64,000 nt of DNA from UTCFX2 sp963788145 (GTDB taxonomy: Bacteria; Chloroflexota; Anaerolineae; Anaerolineales; UBA4823): the NCBI GenBank assembly GCA_963788145.1, contig CAWBFQ010000013.1:1-64000 (forward strand), in the 5' to 3' direction. Position 1 is the stretch's first letter, and every line of letters begins with the position of its first letter. Made by a program: the position numbers and the translations under genes. This document shows, piece after piece, positions 59,294 to 64,000 of the stretch. Below the pieces are notes generated by a model. The model ran no database searches. It saw only the letters and a list, made by a program, of their open reading frames with translations, and was not told where the DNA came from.

Positions 59294-61468
59294 CTAAGGC
59301 TGTTCGGGCGAAGGCGAAGCGGGGTTCCAAGCCACATCGAAATCCGTGCGCGGGTCCTCTGTTAGCTGGGTTAGTCCTGCGCCGTTGCTGGTAATCAAGT
59401 AGAGATCATGGCTTTTCCCTGCCTGCCAGGCTTCAAAAACGAGCCAAAAACCATCTGGTGAATAGACAGCATCCCGCATCGGCATCGAGTCGGGACCCAC
59501 TCTGAACTCGGTATAGCTCTCGGATTCGACCGGCGCGATAGAAACACGCGGGATACCGCCAGAAACCAGCAGTTGCGTAAAAACGACATGCGTCCGGTCT
59601 GGCGACCAGGAGGGACGAGAATAGATATAATTGGGGGATTGCGAGAATTGAAACTGGTTTTTGCCATCGATATCCATCATCCAAACCTGGGGTGAGCCGC
59701 GACGGGTCGAAATGAAGACGAGCTTCTTCCCATCCGACGACCAGGCTGGCTGAAAATCCGTAGCAAACTTTTCCGAAAGGCTTAGAACAGAATTGTCGAC
59801 CAGGTTCTGCAGGTAAATCTGTGGACGCCCGCTGTTGCGCAAAGAGGTGAAAGCGATCCAGTTGCCATCCGGAGACCATGCCGGGTCATAATCCCCACCT
59901 GTGACGGTTGGAAGCGGCAGCAAACCTGTACCATCAACATTGATGATGTACATGGCTGAACCGGGATAATAATCGGTATTGTATGTGCAAGGGGAAATGA
60001 AAACCAACCGCTTGCCATCAGGCGACCAGCTTGGCTGGCAGGCGCCTTCAGATAGATCAGTCACCTGCTTGCGCCGCGTGCCATCCGTGTTGATCACATA
60101 GATCTGGGTCAGGCCTGTACTGTCAGAAGCGAACGCCACCTGGCCTCCTCCGCCGCCAATGGCGGTTGGCAGGGGTGTAGGCGTGACCGTTGGAATAAGC
60201 GTAGCAGTGGATGTAGGAAGCAGCGTTGGTTCAAGAGTTGCCGTAAACGTTGCTGCCGGTGTGGGGGTCTCAGGCGCTGTCGTTGCAGTCGAAGAAAGCG
60301 AGCCGCTAACTGTGCTCACCGGCGTAACCGGGACGATCATAAAAGGAATGTTTGGCAGACACCCGGGCCGGCAGATCCGGATCCAGGAAGGTTACATAGG
60401 CCCAGGCGCCAAGCGCAACCAGGAGAATGATTCCAAGGATTATCGAACAACCACGACCAGACCGGCGCTTCTGTGTGCGAGATCGGGGGGCTTCCAGGTT
60501 ATCTTCATCTAGATGTGTGCTGATCGGGAAAAACTGCGAAGAAGCTTTTGGCCCCCGGTTATTCACATCTGGGGAAACCAGGGGATTTTCCGTAGGAATT
60601 GGTCGCGATTCTTCAGGCGCAGGGGGAATAACATAATCCCCTTCCCGGCGGCGGCTGGCGGAGCTAGCGGAAAGCAGCGCCTGCTTGAACTCATCTGGGC
60701 TCTGAAATCGGTTCTCCGGGCGAGTTTCAAGCGCTCTTTCCAGAACGGAGGCAAGGCGGCGAGACACGCGCGGGTTGTGCTTTCGAATTGATGTTAATAC
60801 TGCCTGGTCCATGGCGCGTGCCAGGGCGTCTTCTGGCGTGGCGCCGGTCAGGGCAGAATAGAGCGTTGCGCCTAACGAGAAAATATCTGAACGTTGGTCG
60901 GTGCGCGGCAGTACCATACTGTTCGGGCGGCGAATAGCCGGGTGTCATCGCCCGCGCCCCGGTGGTCGTGGCCTGAGAGCCTTGCATCGTCTTTGCCAGG
61001 CCAAAATCAACCAGATAGATATGGCCCTGAGGCGTAATCTTCACATTTCCGGGCTTGATATCGCGGTGAATGATGGCGGGCTTGCACGAAGCCAGGTAAG
61101 TGAGGGCATCGCAAACTGCCGCTCCGATCAAAATCACTTCTTCTTCCGGGACCAGCCCCACTCGATCCATGCGCTGGCGCAAGTCTTCGCCCTCAATATA
61201 ATCCATCACCAGGTATTGACCCTGGTTGTTAATTACAAAGTGATCGGTGACACGGGGCAGGTTCGAATGGCGCAAGTTCGCCAGGATGATCGCTTCGCGC
61301 CGGAACTGCCGGGCGTACTCCTCGGTTGTGAAGAGGTTATCCTTAACGGCAACTTCAACGCCCAGATTCTCATCGACCGCCCGGTAAACAGATCCCATCC
61401 CGCCCTGCCCGAGGATCTCAACAATCCGGTAACGGTTATTGAGAAGCGTCCCACGTTCCAGATATCAT
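59294..61468 (-). CDS. Ser/Thr protein kinase fused to PD40 beta-propeller
   Basis: Kinase domain: ILGQGGMGSVYRAVDEN, the ATP Lys in VEVAVKDN, IIHRDIKPGNVKI, LVDFGLA, ARAMTPGYSPPEQYG, RSDIFSLGATLYSALTGATP. Then an acidic/Pro linker, a membrane helix (GCSIILGIILLVALGAWAYV), a Thr/Pro-rich stalk and an outside domain of TolB/PD40 repeats (QIYVINTDGTRRKQVTDLSE, PSWSPDGKRLVF, PAWSPDGNWIAF, PAWSSDGKKLVF). Shifts near 61455, 60905 and 60325. About 720 residues; start near 61468 is reconstructed. The propeller probably senses an envelope or outside ligand. It lies 12 bases after gyrB. Confidence 0.85.
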
Positions 61469-61480
61469 GATTGCCTTACA

Positions 61481-63407
61481 TTATATATCCAGATTACGAA
61501 CATCGCGGGCATGCGTCTGGATAAACCTTCGACGCGGGGGAACCGCCGAGCCCATCAACATATCAAAGGTGCGGTCCGCTTCAGCAGCATCATCCACCGT
61601 CACCATCAGCAGTGTGCGATTTGCCGGATCCATCGTGGTCTCCCACAGCTGGTCTGGGTTCATTTCTCCCAGACCTTTGTAACGCTGCAGGTTGACTTTA
61701 TCGGCGCTTACCCCCATTTCCTTGATAGTTTCGATCTTTTTCTGCATCTGTGTAGATATAGCGTACCTGATTCTTATAAGCAAGGCGGTATAGCGGCGGC
61801 TGGGCAATATACAGATGGCCTTCTTCAATCAGCGGCATGCATATAGCGGAAGAAGAAGGTCAGCAGCAGGGTGCGGATATGGCTGCCATCGACATCCGCA
61901 TCTGTCATGATGATGACTCGCCCATAGCGCAAACCTGATAGATCAAAACTCTCCCCAATCCCGGTACCCAGGGCCGAGATCAAAGCCTTCACCTCATTAT
62001 TCGCCAGGATTTTATCCAGACGAGCGCGTTCGGTATTCAGGATCTTTCCTCGCAAGCGGCAGGATAGCCTGAAAATGGCGGTCACGGCCCTGCTTGGCGC
62101 TGCCGCCTGCCGAGTCGCCCTCAACAATGTACAGTTCGGTTTTTTGCGAATCGCGTTCCGAACAATCTGCCAGCTTACCAGGCAGGGTCAGGCTTTCCAG
62201 AGCAGATTTGCGGATCACCAGGTCGCGCGCTTTGCGCGCCGCATCCCGCGCGCGTGCCGAGGTCAGACATTTCTGAACAATGCTCTGCGCCGCCGAAGGA
62301 TTTTCTTCCAGGAAGGTGCTGAAACGCCTCACCCACCACTTGCTGGGCAAGCGTCTGCACTTCGGGGTTCATCAGCTTGACCTTGGTCTGGCTTTCAAAC
62401 TGCGGGTCAGGATGCTTGATACTGATGATCGCCGTCAGACCTTCGCGTGTATCGTCACCGGTGAAATTCGGATCGGCATCTTTCAGCATGCCAGCCCGGC
62501 GGGCATAATCGTTGATCGTGCGCGTCACTGCCGAGCGCAAGACCGGTCAGATGCGTACCACCATCGATCGTGTTGATCGTGTTGGCAAATGCATACACCG
62601 ATTCGGCATATGCATCTGTATATTGAATCGCAGCGTCGATGGTGATGCCGTCAACTTCTTTCTCGACATGCACCACCGGATGCAACGACTTCCCGGTTTC
62701 GATTCAGATAGCGCACAAACGAGGTGATCCCACCTTCGAAGTAGAAGGTCATCTCCCGCTTCAGAGCGCTCATCTAAGAAATAGAGGGTTACACCACGCG
62801 TAACAAACGCCATTTCGCGGAAGCGCTGCACCAGGGTGTCAAAGCGGAAATCCAGATCGCCCTTGAAAATTTCCGGGTCAAACTTGAAGGTCGTCTGCGT
62901 CCCGGTCTGGTTCGGCGCTGCCTTGCCGATCACTTCAACCGGCCCAGCGGGATAGCCACGTTCGTAGCGTTGAAAATGAACCTTCCCATCGCGCCGGACA
63001 CGCACTTCGCACCATTCCGAGAGTGCATTGACCGCAGAAACACCCACGCCATGCAAACCGCCGGATACTTTGTAGCCGCCGCCGCCAAACTTACCGCCGG
63101 CGTGTAAGACGGTCATCACGACTTCGAGCGCCGGTTTTTTCATCTGAGGATGAATATCGACCGGGATACCGCGTCCATTGTCTGTAACCGTGACGCTGCT
63201 ATCGGGGTGAATGATAATTTCGATCCGGTCGCACGCTCCGGCCAGGGCTTCATCAATCGAGTTATCCACCACCTCGTAAATCAGGTGGTGAAGCGCCTTG
63301 ATATCGGTACCGCCCACATACATACCCGGGCGGCGGCGTACAGCCTCGAGGCCTTCCAACACCTGAATATCTTTAGCATCATACGAGTAGGCGTCGCCTT
63401 TTACCAC
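61481..63407 (-). CDS. gyrB: DNA gyrase subunit B
   Basis: GTG start at 63407 (VKGDAYSYDAKDIQVLEGLE, preceded by TTGGAGGAAG). ATPase: VRRRPGMYVG, EVVDNSIDEALAG, VTDNGRGIPVDIHPQMKKPA, GGKFGGGGYKVSGGLHGVGV. TOPRIM: TELYIVEGDSAGGSAKQGRD, RVIIMTDADVDGSHIRTLLL. C-terminus: LQRYKGLGEMNPDQLWETTM and RRRFIQTHARDVRNLDI. About 640 residues. Shifts occur near 62760, 62695, 62535, 62330, 62270, 62220, 62055, 61840 and 61760; since the gene is essential these are almost certainly sequence errors. GyrB is preferred over ParE from the RYKGLGEM context and the QTHARDV ending, but the two cannot be fully separated here. Confidence 0.93.
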
Positions 63408-63420
63408 AACTTCCTCCAAA

Positions 63421-64000
63421 CTATACCTGGGATAACTTCTTGGCCTGCACCAGGCTATGCAGCCAGGAGGCGGCATCCCTGTAATATATGAAGCTGGCTG
63501 CTAGCAAGCTGGTAGCAACAAACGCGTGTCCACCAACCCCAATCAATAAGAACCACGAATGGTCTTCGGGAATATTCCACAAGATATCCAGTCCCTGGCT
63601 GAGCACGATAAAGATCAAGAACAACAAGCTGGTACTGGGCAGGGTCATGCGGGTGATGCGAAAACTTTCTTTGATCGAATTTATCAGTGAAAACTGGTAA
63701 GCGATTATTCCATGCGGGGAGAAAATGAAGGGAATCAATAACCAGATTATAATACCGCCGAAGATTAGAACCGAAAAAACAAGCAGTTGTTCCAGGTTCA
63801 AACCCGTGAACAGGAGGATCGAGAGCAAACAACTCAGTCCAAGCAGGGTAGACGCGAGCAACGCCAGCCACCCACTGGTCAAAAGGCCGATCTGCAACAA
63901 GCAGCGTGGCCATTGCTGGAGCGCCAATTTCCAATCTATCTTGGCGCCGAGAGAAGCTTGCGATACAACAATGAAATAATACGTTCCCAAACAGACGCCA
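63421..64000 (-). CDS. multi-pass membrane protein, cut by window edge
   Basis: The frame is open to the window end, so the N-terminus lies beyond 64000. About 190 visible residues with five hydrophobic helices: ALLASTLLGLSCLLSILLFT, LLVFSVLIFGGIIIWLLIPF, LPSTSLLFLIFIVLSQGLDI, LLIGVGGHAFVATSLLAASF. The motif INSIKESFRITRM between helices resembles the conserved AxxxSxxxxxxN turn of multi-pass DUF4013/glycerophosphodiester-type membrane proteins, but I cannot name the family. It lies 13 bases upstream of the gyrB start, probably one transcript. Confidence 0.6.
   Translation of the reverse strand, partial: GVCLGTYYFIVVSQASLGAKIDWKLALQQWPRCLLQIGLLTSGWLALLASTLLGLSCLLSILLFTGLNLEQLLVFSVLIFGGIIIWLLIPFIFSPHGIIAYQFSLINSIKESFRITRMTLPSTSLLFLIFIVLSQGLDILWNIPEDHSWFLLIGVGGHAFVATSLLAASFIYYRDAASWLHSLVQAKKLSQV

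Overview
The window looks like a chromosomal segment of an anaerobic or facultative member of the Chloroflexota, most likely class Anaerolineae. The assignment is an inference from gene content. It rests on tandem membrane sensor modules ending in the FIDRRFYRRKYDAE-type motif, a Ser/Thr kinase fused to PD40 beta-propeller repeats behind a Thr/Pro-rich linker, an F420-type LLM oxidoreductase, and a monoderm-style rpmH-rnpA-yidD-yidC-khpB cluster. No taxonomic marker such as rRNA is present. Base composition is moderately GC-rich with no obvious foreign block, phage, insertion sequence or CRISPR array.

Quality caveat. Several dozen genes are interrupted by single-base frameshifts although every piece of the protein is present in order. 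Indispensable genes are among them (gyrB, folD, split into up to nine frames), so most of these are probably sequence or assembly indels, not decay. I give such genes as single CDS entries with approximate shift positions. True remnants, where material is missing, are listed as pseudogenes.

Layout. (1) 0.3-8.3 kb: a truncated UGSC-like Tat protein fused by deletion to a sensor remnant, three tandem multi-pass membrane sensors, an RsbU-RsbW fusion and two STAS antagonists, that is, a partner-switching signalling locus. (2) 8.3-18.5 kb: a phytoene-desaturase-like oxidoreductase, then an oxidative-stress block: PerR-like regulator, KatG, a MerR-type promoter with a merR remnant, LLM oxidoreductase, aldo/keto reductase, cupin, Fe-type SOD, cis-prenyltransferase, a decayed second copy of the SOD 3' end, and a MerA/Lpd-like flavoprotein. 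(3) 18.9-47.7 kb: a catabolic island on the + strand. It holds two UroD-like methyltransferases, two complete peptide-type ABC importers each headed by an IclR regulator (regulator and flanks are a 1.2 kb direct repeat), two zinc dehydrogenases, an ATC-hydrolase-like protein, an MttB-like methyltransferase, a tungsten-type aldehyde oxidoreductase with ferredoxin and MoaD-like partners, a DUF917 protein, an iron-sulfur flavoprotein, an aminotransferase, an SDR, KDPG aldolase and KDG kinase. (4) 47.8-52.8 kb, minus strand: tRNA-Glu and the ribosome/membrane-insertion core cluster, then folD. (5) 53.0-59.3 kb, + strand: a compact operon of lipoprotein, 42-residue membrane peptide, MBOAT acyltransferase, two SGNH proteins, acyl carrier protein and acyl-AMP ligase. 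It parallels the Dlt teichoic-acid D-alanylation system, including a DltX-like C-terminal motif. (6) 59.3-64 kb, minus strand: kinase-propeller protein, gyrB and a partial membrane protein.

The two most interesting systems are the Dlt-like envelope acylation operon (53.0-59.3 kb) and the importer-linked island for methylated or sulfur-containing compounds (18.9-47.7 kb).
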